29,312 nt of DNA from CAZZKF01 sp964654995 (GTDB lineage: Bacteria; Pseudomonadota; Alphaproteobacteria; CAZZKF01), in assembly GCA_964654995.1 (NCBI GenBank), contig CAZZKF010000029.1, positions 1 through 29,312 of the forward strand. The letters run 5' to 3'. The position numbers and the translations under genes are program-made. Below are positions 1 through 7,354 of the stretch, one piece after another (the first letter of the stretch is position 1; every line of letters begins with the position of its first letter). Under the pieces are notes generated by a model. That model had not been told where the DNA came from and did no database searches. It was given only the letters and a program-made list of their open reading frames with translations.

Positions 1-680
1 TCAACCATCAGCATGATGACACGCACCGTGGAAAGGCGCGGGCCGCAGATGCGGGCGATCTCGGGATGCGGTTCCAGCAGCTCCTGAAACAGCATCCCGT
101 GATAGGGGGCAAAGGCGAAATCGGTGGCCAGATCGGCGAGCCTGCGGCGTTTGCCATTGGCCAGAACCACCGCGTCCGATTCCGGATCGTAACCGGTGCA
201 GGCCAGCGCCCCGCGTCCGTAGCTGCCGACGATCGGCTTGATGAACAGCGGGTAAGGCGCGGGTCCGCGCAGGTACTCGAGGGCGTCCGATACGGTGGTC
301 AATCTTGCCGCCTCACCGATGCTGCGGCCCAGCGGCGAATAAACCGCATGAATTTCAGGGCGCGGCAGGCCGAGCCCGTCCATCAGATGGGCGAACAGGA
401 GCTTGTCGTCGGCCACCGCCCGCCAGTCGTCGTCGTTGAGGATCGCATCGATCCGGGCATTGCCGCGCCAACCGACGAATTCCTGCTTTTCGGCAAAGGA
501 ATAGCGCTCGTCGTCGCAGATCCCGTAGTAATAGTATTCGGAGGCGCCGAGCCGGCCGGGGCCAAAGCGCAGGCGCATGATGTCGACGGCCTGGGCGAGC
601 AGCCCCTTGCCGCAACGGGCCTTGGCCTGGCGCGCCAGGCGCCACGTCCGAATCAATCGTTCTTGCAACTGCTTCACCAT
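1..680 (-). CDS. ATP-grasp enzyme, sugar-transfer-associated type (partial, C-terminus off the left edge)
   Basis: An open minus-strand frame starts with ATG at 680 and runs without a stop to the window edge, giving 226 complete codons. Visible motifs include DKLLFAHLMDGLGLPRPE near residue 93, a strand-plus-lysine segment LFIKPIVGSYGRGA typical of the nucleotide-binding part of ATP-grasp folds, and ARICGPRLSTVRVIMLM near the break. This pattern resembles the sugar-transfer-associated ATP-grasp family found in capsule and EPS loci, whose exact substrate is generally unknown. ATP-grasp enzymes join a carboxylate to an amine or thiol through an acyl-phosphate. The gene lies 22 bp downstream of the 703-1755 gene on the same strand, so it is probably the fourth gene of that operon. 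An AAGGCGG stretch upstream may be the ribosome binding site. The family call is by motif recognition only, and the catalytic C-terminal part is not visible. Confidence 0.75.
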   Translation of the reverse strand, partial: MVKQLQERLIRTWRLARQAKARCGKGLLAQAVDIMRLRFGPGRLGASEYYYYGICDDERYSFAEKQEFVGWRGNARIDAILNDDDWRAVADDKLLFAHLMDGLGLPRPEIHAVYSPLGRSIGEAARLTTVSDALEYLRGPAPYPLFIKPIVGSYGRGALACTGYDPESDAVVLANGKRRRLADLATDFAFAPYHGMLFQELLEPHPEIARICGPRLSTVRVIMLMV

Positions 681-702
681 GAGGTGTGCCGCCTTTTCAC
701 CG

Positions 703-1755
703 TCACACCCCGCCGGGGCCGGTGCGCCGGCCGTGAAGCCGGGCCAGCAGCGGCCAGCGATAGCAGTTGACGTGATAAAGTGTGCGGGTCTCGTCGGTCC
801 ACTTGCGGTGCCAGTCCATGACCCGTCCGTAGAATTCGATGCGCTTGAAGCGCCGGCCCTCGATCAGCCATTCGAAGGCGTCCTGGCGCATCAACTGGGC
901 CGGCGACCACTGGCGCAACGCCGGATCGTAGGTGGTCTTGAGAACGATCAGTGTCGCATCATCGTGGATGCACAGGTCGGTTGCCACCAGGGATTTGTTG
1001 AACCGGTATTGAAAAACAATGGCATTGCCGGTCGCGGCGAAAGCCTCCAGAAGCGCCCGGTAAAACCGCCCCTGGGCATTGTCGGCGTGAACGGCGGTGC
1101 CGCCTGCGGCCTTCCAGCCGGCTGATTCAAGGCGTCCGTATTCAACAATGGCATCGGCCATGCGGGCTGCATCCTCAATTACCTCCAGCGTCGCCGTGAT
1201 GCCCTCCCGGGCCAGGCGGTTGCGCTGGCGCTTGAGGTCGCGCCGCAGGTTCTTGCCGCGCGCCGCCCAGAACTCGGCGAAGGTCGCCGGCGGCGTGATG
1301 CGCGGGGTTTCGATATAATCGACGGTGTGCAGGCGCGGGCGTGGCTCGGGGCGCGGCAGCAGATCCGGGTCCTGCTGGGTCAGCGCCGCGATCCAGCACC
1401 AGCCGGGAAGGCTTTCCAGCAGTTCGGCAAGTGCCGATTCCAGGTCGATATCCGGCCGGGCCACCCAGGGTCCCAGCGGCGCCTGGGGGGGCTGAAAGCT
1501 TTGCCAGGAAAAGCGATTGCGCGGCCGCACCAGTGTCATGACGGCCGGCGCGTCCGGCTCGCCCAGGACCGCCAGACGCTCGGCGCCGGTGGCGAAATGA
1601 TCGATCAGACAGCGGATGAAGGCGGGATCGAGCAGGGGCGTCGCCGGACCGGAGGCGTTCAGCGCAGCCCACACCGGCGCCATCACGTCGAACGAGTCGA
1701 CGGGGTAAAGATGCCACTGTCCGGGCCTGTGCTTCGATGTCATCGCCGTGCCCAT
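703..1755 (-). CDS. FemAB/GNAT-like acyl- or aminoacyltransferase (copy 2 of a paralogous pair)
   Basis: This is a 350-residue soluble protein without a signal peptide or membrane segment. The C-terminal half carries the features of the GNAT/FemAB-like (Acetyltransf_6) domain: a basic helix NLRRDLKRQRNRLAREG near residue 170, GRLESAGWK, GRFYRALLEAF, then LVATDLCIHDDATLIVLKTTYD and a terminal IEFYGRVMDWHRKWT. Family members transfer acetyl or aminoacyl groups to amino groups in cell-wall or exopolysaccharide precursors; the substrate here is unknown. It is a clear paralogue of the protein at 3057-4103: the segments GITATLEV/GITPRLEE, LESAGWK, QGRFYR and VLKTTYD align in order. It starts 6 bp after the aminotransferase stop, so it is almost certainly cotranscribed. 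A second in-frame ATG four codons in (1743) is an alternative start. Confidence 0.8.
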   Translation of the reverse strand: MGTAMTSKHRPGQWHLYPVDSFDVMAPVWAALNASGPATPLLDPAFIRCLIDHFATGAERLAVLGEPDAPAVMTLVRPRNRFSWQSFQPPQAPLGPWVARPDIDLESALAELLESLPGWCWIAALTQQDPDLLPRPEPRPRLHTVDYIETPRITPPATFAEFWAARGKNLRRDLKRQRNRLAREGITATLEVIEDAARMADAIVEYGRLESAGWKAAGGTAVHADNAQGRFYRALLEAFAATGNAIVFQYRFNKSLVATDLCIHDDATLIVLKTTYDPALRQWSPAQLMRQDAFEWLIEGRRFKRIEFYGRVMDWHRKWTDETRTLYHVNCYRWPLLARLHGRRTGPGGV

Positions 1756-1761
1756 GCCGGG

Positions 1762-3060
1762 TTACGCCTTCATCACCGATCGAATGCGTTCGATCATCGA
1801 TTGCAGCTCATCCGCAGTGATTTCCTGATTGCAGGAGAATTCGACCAGGTGGCGTGAGAAAGCCACGCTGGTCGGGCAGACGGTGTCATCGACGGCCGGG
1901 TCCAGAAACTGGCCGAACCGCTGCATCGGCAGCGCCAGATCCTCGAGTTCGGAAAACCGGTGCTCCAGGTCATCGACCCACAGCGCAAACAGATAGGGGA
2001 CCACTTCGGGTCCAAGCTCCGGCAGCAGCGGCCGACAGCCCGGCAGATCGGAAAGACCGTCGCGCAGGCGCAGGTAATTCTCGCGCCGGCGGCTGACGAT
2101 CCGGGACCGTGACGCAAAACGAAGCACGAATCGCGAAGGCGGCGACATGCGAACATGCGTCCACCTGGCATTGAAATCGCCGGGTGCACCGGAATCGGCG
2201 CCGCCGTATCCATCGCTTTCGGGCCCTGCCGCCGTGTCGGCGGGGCCTCGTCTGCTGATGCTGCGAGCCACCCTCAGAGTTGCCCGCGCCAGCGAAACCG
2301 CCGGCCGCAGCACCGGCAACCGGCCGTAGGCGATTCCCTTCTCGACCATGTTGAAGACGGCCTTGACCGCCGCACCCGGTGGATAGCTCTTCAACCCCGT
2401 CGGCAATGGCCGGCCGCGCGGTGAGATCAGGCAGCCACCATCGTGGACCGGAAAGAACTTGCGGGGGCTGGCAATGGTATAATCGCCGGTCGAGCCCAGG
2501 GGTTTGCCGTCGATGGCGCCGAAGAACGCATGCGCGCAGTCCTCGATCAGGGCCAGGCCGTGATCGTCGCAGAACGCCCGGATGTCCGCGATCGGCTGCG
2601 GGAACCCGAAATAATGCGGGACGATCATTGCCTTTGAACGGGCGGTCAGCTTGGCCGCGACGTCGGTCAGCTCGGGCGCGAGATCGGTGCCGATCCGATA
2701 ATAGACGGCCCGAACCCTGCACCAGGCCAGAGGCTCGATCATCGAAGAACAGTGAAAGGCCGGAACCAGAATCTCGTCGTCGGGTGCCAGGCCCAGGGCC
2801 TCCAGGGTCAGCGCGATGGCAAAGCGGCCGGCGGTGAGCCTGACGGCGGGTCCGGCATCGAGCACCGAGGGGATATCGGCCGCCCGGCGCGGGAAAAAAG
2901 CCGCCCAGGACAGGGGGGCCTCGATCGCGACGTCGGGGACCGGGATCGTGCGTCCCGGCGCGGGCGTCGCCGGCATGCCCGGCGGCGGCGTCAGCGAGCG
3001 CATGGTCCGGCCTTCGAGCAGCGGGCGCCGAATGCGCCACGGGGACGGCTGGCCGATCAT
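1762..3060 (-). CDS. DegT/DnrJ/EryC1/StrS-family PLP aminotransferase (divergent)
   Basis: Fold-I PLP enzymes of this family usually transaminate nucleotide-linked keto-sugars. The visible hallmarks, numbered from the start used here, are ILVPAFHCSSMIEPL near 97, the cofactor aspartate and histidine in LIEDCAHAFFGA (about 171-182), and the Schiff-base lysine in SPRKFFPVHDGG (K201), followed by a glycine pair. The C-terminal half is unusual: it has a Gly/Asp/Ser-rich insertion near 270-300, and the arginine-rich stretch before the C-terminal domain does not show the usual N-x-R-M...Q-L pattern. The start is placed at ATG 3060 because it overlaps the upstream stop in an ATGA arrangement. An ATG at 3003 preceded by GAAGG is an alternative, and the frame is open up to 3108. 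The gene sits between two paralogous FemAB-like genes, so transamination followed by N-acylation is a reasonable inference. Confidence 0.8.
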   Translation of the reverse strand: MIGQPSPWRIRRPLLEGRTMRSLTPPPGMPATPAPGRTIPVPDVAIEAPLSWAAFFPRRAADIPSVLDAGPAVRLTAGRFAIALTLEALGLAPDDEILVPAFHCSSMIEPLAWCRVRAVYYRIGTDLAPELTDVAAKLTARSKAMIVPHYFGFPQPIADIRAFCDDHGLALIEDCAHAFFGAIDGKPLGSTGDYTIASPRKFFPVHDGGCLISPRGRPLPTGLKSYPPGAAVKAVFNMVEKGIAYGRLPVLRPAVSLARATLRVARSISRRGPADTAAGPESDGYGGADSGAPGDFNARWTHVRMSPPSRFVLRFASRSRIVSRRRENYLRLRDGLSDLPGCRPLLPELGPEVVPYLFALWVDDLEHRFSELEDLALPMQRFGQFLDPAVDDTVCPTSVAFSRHLVEFSCNQEITADELQSMIERIRSVMKA

Positions 3061-4103
3061 GACGCCACCGTCTTTTTTGCGCCGGCACCATGGCGCAGCC
3101 TGCTCCATCCGCGATGTGCGGCGCCCAGGCTTGGCCAGCGATAGAGATTGAGATGGTACATGATGCGGATATCGGCCGACATGTTGCGATGCCAGGAATG
3201 CGGCCGGCCATAGGATTCGATGGTCGTCACGTCACCCGCCTCGAACAGCCGCTCGAGCATCAGCCAGCGCATCAACTGTGTGGGCGCGCTGGCGCGCTCG
3301 GATTCGTCATAGGTGGTCTTGAGGATCACCATGGTTTCATCGCGCGTCAGGCACATGTCGCTGGCCACCAGCCGCTCGCCATAGAACAGCCGGTAGATGC
3401 GGGCCTGCCCGGCCTCGGCGAATGCCGTCATCATCTTGCGGTAAAATCGCCCCTGCGGGCCATCGACCTCGACGGCGGTCTTCCGCCGCCCCTTCCAGCC
3501 GGCCGATTCGAGACGTGCAAAATCATCGACCGCGGCCGCCATCGTATCTCGCCCGCGGACCTCTTCCAGGCGGGGAGTGATCCCGCGCCGGGCCAGCCCG
3601 TTGCGGCGGCGCTTCAGATTCTTGCGGTAGGTCTTGGGGACCCGGGCGGCAAAGTCCTCGAAGCTGGCCGACAGCGTGATCCGGGCGGTGGGGATGTAAT
3701 CCAGTGTCGTGATCCGGGCGCTGCCGTTGGGGCGCGGAACGAGATCGGGGTCCTGCTCGAGGAGGGCGACGATGAGGTTGCATCCCGGCAGGGTGACCAG
3801 CAGGGCATCCAGCATCGGTTCGACATCGAGGTTCGGGCGGTGCAGCCACAGCCCCAGCGGGGCCTGGGGCGGCTGAAAGGTCTGCCAGGCGCCGAGCTTG
3901 GCGGGACTGAACAGCCCCATGGCCACGGGGTCGCCACCGTTGCGGCAGATGGCCAGGGTTTCGCGGCCGGTGCCGAACTCCTCGATCAGCGGGGCGACGA
4001 ACCGGGGATCCAGCAGGACGCTGCGAAAACCGGCATCATTGAGCTGCGCCCAATCGTCGCGGAAATCGCCGAACCGCGCTATGTCATACAGCGACCAGAC
4101 CAT
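3057..4103 (-). CDS. FemAB/GNAT-like acyl- or aminoacyltransferase (copy 1, first gene of the minus-strand operon)
   Basis: A 348-residue soluble protein related to the 703-1755 product. It shows the same order of landmarks: FQPPQAPLGLWLHRPNLD in the N-terminal half, YRKNLKRRRNGLARRGI near residue 180, ARLESAGWKGRRKTAV, GRFYRKMMTAF, LVASDMCLTRDETMVILKTTYD and a final IESYGRPHSWHRN. The family is expected to acylate an amino group; the donor and acceptor cannot be read from sequence. The start ATG at 4103 is preceded by AGGACGAG, a plausible ribosome binding site. Its stop TGA overlaps the ATG of the aminotransferase, so translation is probably coupled. This is the first gene transcribed leftward from the divergent region at 4104-4462. 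Confidence 0.8.
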   Translation of the reverse strand: MVWSLYDIARFGDFRDDWAQLNDAGFRSVLLDPRFVAPLIEEFGTGRETLAICRNGGDPVAMGLFSPAKLGAWQTFQPPQAPLGLWLHRPNLDVEPMLDALLVTLPGCNLIVALLEQDPDLVPRPNGSARITTLDYIPTARITLSASFEDFAARVPKTYRKNLKRRRNGLARRGITPRLEEVRGRDTMAAAVDDFARLESAGWKGRRKTAVEVDGPQGRFYRKMMTAFAEAGQARIYRLFYGERLVASDMCLTRDETMVILKTTYDESERASAPTQLMRWLMLERLFEAGDVTTIESYGRPHSWHRNMSADIRIMYHLNLYRWPSLGAAHRGWSRLRHGAGAKKTVAS

Positions 4104-4462
4104 CTCGTCCTGTCGATTCCATATCCCCGAATCCCATCGCGTCCGTGTCCGCCTGCATCCGACCGCGTCTGTCGGAATCTGCGGTCCATGTGTTCACCCA
4201 TGCTTCGCAGGCCGCGGGCAGCGAACACCCGGCCGCTTGTGACCGCTTTGCACTTGTAGCGCAGGTCCTTGGGTTTTTACCGCAAATCCTTGATGAATCT
4301 CTAAAGGAATATCGTTTCGGCCGCTCCCGAAGCGGCAAAGTAAAATATCCCTTTGCCGCATACACTGTCTTTCATATTTCATTATCGGTTTCTGACTTAT
4401 GAGGTTAGGGGCTACATTTCTGCCCAGGCCGCGCGGTCGATGCCGCGGCCGACCGAGCAAAA
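4104..4462. promoter_or_regulatory. Divergent intergenic region between the FemAB/DegT operon and the ligase operon
   Basis: This 359-bp stretch has no credible gene. It separates two oppositely transcribed operons and so should hold both promoters. It is AT-richer than its surroundings from about 4255 to 4420. It contains several GANTC sequences (4115-4119, 4129-4133, 4295-4299), the recognition sequence of the alphaproteobacterial CcrM methylase, and a pair of overlapping inverted repeats (listed separately). I could not identify a convincing -35/-10 pair in either direction. Confidence 0.55.
4320..4359. repeat. Two overlapping, mutually exclusive inverted repeats
   Basis: Inverted repeat A is GCCGCT (4320-4325), a 5-nt loop, then AGCGGC (4331-4336). 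Inverted repeat B is GCGGCAAAG (4332-4340), a 10-nt AT-rich loop, then CTTTGCCGC (4351-4359), a perfect 9-bp match. Both use the GCGGC at 4332-4336, so in RNA only one could form at a time. On DNA, B is a good candidate operator for a dimeric regulator. It lies about 100 bp upstream of the ligase start, and no U-run follows it on either strand, so it is not a standard intrinsic terminator. Confidence 0.6.
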
Positions 4463-6076
4463 GTGAACGAGGCAACCGTGCTGGTAGCGGACCTGTTGAT
4501 GACCACGGCGAAGCGGACGCCCGAGGCCCCGGCGGTCAAGTATCGCACGGATGCGCTGACCTACAGCGAGCTGGCGGAGGCCGCTGCCGATTTCTCGCGG
4601 GCCCTTGTGGCCGAAGGGCTGGCGCGCGGCAACCGTGTCGCCGTCTATCTCGCCAAGCAGCTCGAGACCGTGGTGGCGATCTTCGGCGTCTCGCATGCCG
4701 GCGGCGTGTTCGTGCCGGTCAACCCGGCGCTGAAATCCCGCCAGGTCGGCCATATCCTGCGCGACTGCGGCGTGGCCGTGCTGGTGACCAGCGGCGATCG
4801 CCTCGCGGGGCTGACCGAAGAACTGGCCGACTGCCCGGCGTTGCAGCGGATCGTCGTTGTCGGGGATGTTCCTGCCGGGGCCGAGGACATCGCCTGCCCG
4901 GTGATCGACTGGCCGGCGATGATGGCCCGCGGCCAGGCGGCCACATCCACCCCGCACCGGGTGATCGATGCCGACATGGCGGCGATCCTCTATACCTCGG
5001 GCAGCACCGGTTTGCCGAAAGGCGTGGTGCTCTCTCACCGCAATATCGTCGCCGGTGCCCAGAGCGTCACCCAGTATCTGGAGAACACCCCCGAAGACCG
5101 CATCCTGGCGGTGCCGCCGCTGAGCTTCGATTACGGCCTGAACCAGATCATGTGCGCCTGTCTGGTCGGCTGCGAAGTGGTGCTGATGAATTATCTGTTC
5201 CCCCGCGACGTCATCAAGCTGGTGGCATCCGAGCGCATTACCGGCCTGCCCTGCGTGCCGCCGGTGTGGATCCAGCTCGCCAAGCAGGACTGGCCGGAGT
5301 CGGTGGGCGCCCATCTGCGCTATGCCACCAGCACCGGCGGGCGCATGCCGCGCCCGGTGGTCGAGGCCTTGCGCCGGCAGCTTCCCGAGACGCGGCTGTT
5401 CCTGATGTACGGGCTGACCGAGGCGTTTCGCTCGACCTATCTGCCGCCCGAGGAAATCGAGCGCCGGCCCGAGTCCATCGGCAAGGCGATCCCCAACGCC
5501 GAAATTCTGGTCGTCGATGGCGATGGCCGGCTGTGCGACCCGGGCGAGCCGGGCGAGCTGGTCCACCGCGGGGTTCTGGTGGCGATGGGGTACTGGAACG
5601 ACCCCGAGCGCACGGCCGAGCGCTATCGTCCCGCCCCCGGCGTGCCCGGCGAACTGCCGCTGGGCGAGATCGCCGTGTGGTCCGGCGATATCGTCACCAT
5701 GGATGACGACGGCTTCCTGTATTTCGTCGGCCGGCGCGATGATATGATCAAGACCTCGGGCTACCGGGTCAGCCCCACCGAGGTGGAGGAAACGCTTTAT
5801 GCCAGCGGGCTGGTCGGCGAAGTGGCGGTGGTCGGCGCGCCGCACCCGGAACTGGGCGAGGCGATCGTCGTTTTCGTGGGCGACTCTGACGGCGCGGATG
5901 GCGCTTTCGATCAGGATCGACTGATGGACTTCTGCCGGCGCGAAATGCCGACCTACATGGTGCCGCACGCCTTCATCTGCTGCGACACCCTGCCACGCAA
6001 TCCCAATGGCAAGATCGACCGGCCGGCGCTGGCGGACCGGGCGCGCGCAATGTTCGAGGAGGGGCAGGGCAGATGA
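4463..6076 (+). CDS. Acyl-CoA ligase (AMP-forming), exosortase A system-associated type
   Basis: A 537-residue member of the adenylate-forming (ANL) superfamily, which activates a carboxylate with ATP and passes it to a thiol of CoA or a carrier protein. The core motifs are intact: YTSGSTGLPKG at about 177-187 (ATP-binding loop), YGLTEA near 316, the Asp of SGDIVTMDDDG near 409, the hinge region GRRDDMIKTSGYRVSP near 423-438, and the catalytic-lysine motif NPNGKIDR near 515. It reads through from a GTG start at 4463. Its stop overlaps the ATG of the decarboxylase gene (ATGA), so the two are probably translationally coupled. Length and context match the ligase family repeatedly found in XrtA/PEP-CTERM exopolysaccharide loci. 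The substrate is not known for that family. No acyl carrier protein gene is adjacent. Confidence 0.88.
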   Translation: MNEATVLVADLLMTTAKRTPEAPAVKYRTDALTYSELAEAAADFSRALVAEGLARGNRVAVYLAKQLETVVAIFGVSHAGGVFVPVNPALKSRQVGHILRDCGVAVLVTSGDRLAGLTEELADCPALQRIVVVGDVPAGAEDIACPVIDWPAMMARGQAATSTPHRVIDADMAAILYTSGSTGLPKGVVLSHRNIVAGAQSVTQYLENTPEDRILAVPPLSFDYGLNQIMCACLVGCEVVLMNYLFPRDVIKLVASERITGLPCVPPVWIQLAKQDWPESVGAHLRYATSTGGRMPRPVVEALRRQLPETRLFLMYGLTEAFRSTYLPPEEIERRPESIGKAIPNAEILVVDGDGRLCDPGEPGELVHRGVLVAMGYWNDPERTAERYRPAPGVPGELPLGEIAVWSGDIVTMDDDGFLYFVGRRDDMIKTSGYRVSPTEVEETLYASGLVGEVAVVGAPHPELGEAIVVFVGDSDGADGAFDQDRLMDFCRREMPTYMVPHAFICCDTLPRNPNGKIDRPALADRARAMFEEGQGR

Positions 6077-7311
6077 ATCGCCGCACGGCGCCGACGCATG
6101 CCCGGTTGTGGGGGTTCGAGGTGATTGACGGCTGCCTGCAGGCCGGTGGCCGGCCGTTGCCCGAAATCGTCGAGGAAGCCGGTGGTACGCCGATCTACAT
6201 CTATGACAAGGGCCTGATCAGCCGCCGGGTGGCCGAGCTGCGCGACGCTCTGCCCGAAGACGTATCGCTGCACTACGCGGTCAAGGCCAACCCGATGCCC
6301 GGGGTGGTGCGGCATCTGACCGGACTGGTGGATGGCTTCGATGTTGCCTCGGCGGGCGAGATGCGCACGGTGCTGGATGCCGGGGCGGTGCCGACGGACA
6401 TCAGCTTCGCCGGGCCGGGCAAGGACGACGGCGAGCTGGCGGCGGCGCTCGCGGCCGGGATCACCGTCAATGTCGAATCCGAGGCCGAGCTCGACCGGTT
6501 GTGCGCAATTGCCGATCAACAGGGGCGCCGGCCGCGCGTCGCCCTGCGCATCAATCCCGATTTCGAGCTCAAGTCATCGGGCATGAAAATGGCCGGCGGC
6601 GCCAAGCCCTTCGGCATCGATGCCGAGGTTGTCCCGCAACTGCTCGGCCGGCTGGCCGGGATGGATGTTGAATTCCTCGGATTTCACATCTTCTGCGGCT
6701 CCCAGAACCTGAGTGCCGAGGCCCTGATCGAGGCCCAGAGCAAGACCCTGGAGCTGGCCGCATCGCTGGCCCGGCTGGCGCCAGGGCGCGTACGCATGGT
6801 CAATATCGGCGGCGGCTTCGGCATTCCCTATTTTCCGGGCGAGAGCCATCTCGATCTGGAGCCGGTCGGCACGGCGCTGGCGGCGCGCCTGCATGAGGTG
6901 CGCGGCGATCTGCCGGACGCCGAAATCGTCATCGAACTGGGGCGTTACATCGTCGGCGAAGCCGGCATCTACGTCTGCCGGGTGATCGACCGCAAGATCT
7001 CGCGCGGGCGGATCTTTGCGGTCACCGATGGCGGGCTCCACCATCATCTGGCGGCATCGGGCAATTTCGGCCAGGTCCTGCGCAAGAATTATCCGGTGGC
7101 AATCGCCAACAAGATGGGCGCGCCGGCGGTGGAAGAGGTCGATATTGTCGGCCGGCTCTGTACACCGCTCGACCGACTGGGGGACAAGGTCGCCTTGCCG
7201 GCGGTCGAGGTCGGCGATCTGATTGTCCTGTTTCAGTCCGGCGCCTATGGGCTGACCGCCAGCCCGACGGCGTTTCTGAGCCATCCGCCGCCGCGCGAAG
7301 TTCTGGTCTAG
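6073..7311 (+). CDS. PLP-dependent decarboxylase, exosortase A system-associated (ornithine/diaminopimelate decarboxylase-like)
   Basis: A 412-residue fold-III PLP enzyme that is expected to remove the alpha-carboxyl group of an amino acid and give an amine. The PLP-binding lysine lies in HYAVKANP (K71). The phosphate-binding glycines are in NIGGGFGIPYF near 246, a substrate-side segment ELGRYIVGEAG lies near 288, and the other-subunit catalytic cysteine is in GRLCTPLD (about C363), followed by GAYG. The motifs match diaminopimelate/ornithine-type decarboxylases, and the context matches the decarboxylase family associated with XrtA loci. The start ATG overlaps the ligase stop. Housekeeping lysA is an alternative, but the coupling to the ligase argues for a dedicated role in this locus. 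The exact substrate is unknown. Confidence 0.87.
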   Translation: MNRRTAPTHARLWGFEVIDGCLQAGGRPLPEIVEEAGGTPIYIYDKGLISRRVAELRDALPEDVSLHYAVKANPMPGVVRHLTGLVDGFDVASAGEMRTVLDAGAVPTDISFAGPGKDDGELAAALAAGITVNVESEAELDRLCAIADQQGRRPRVALRINPDFELKSSGMKMAGGAKPFGIDAEVVPQLLGRLAGMDVEFLGFHIFCGSQNLSAEALIEAQSKTLELAASLARLAPGRVRMVNIGGGFGIPYFPGESHLDLEPVGTALAARLHEVRGDLPDAEIVIELGRYIVGEAGIYVCRVIDRKISRGRIFAVTDGGLHHHLAASGNFGQVLRKNYPVAIANKMGAPAVEEVDIVGRLCTPLDRLGDKVALPAVEVGDLIVLFQSGAYGLTASPTAFLSHPPPREVLV

Positions 7312-7354
7312 GGACCGGGCCCGGACGAGGGAGCAGGGAAGGGACGGTGATCAG

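Noticed and set aside
4412..5968. A 518-codon minus-strand frame
   Set aside because: It is fully antisense to the acyl-CoA ligase, which has all family motifs; the antisense product shows none.
6073..7311. Housekeeping lysA (diaminopimelate decarboxylase)
   Set aside because: Motifs fit the broader family, but overlap with the XrtA-type ligase gene and lack of lysine-pathway neighbours favour the locus-specific decarboxylase.
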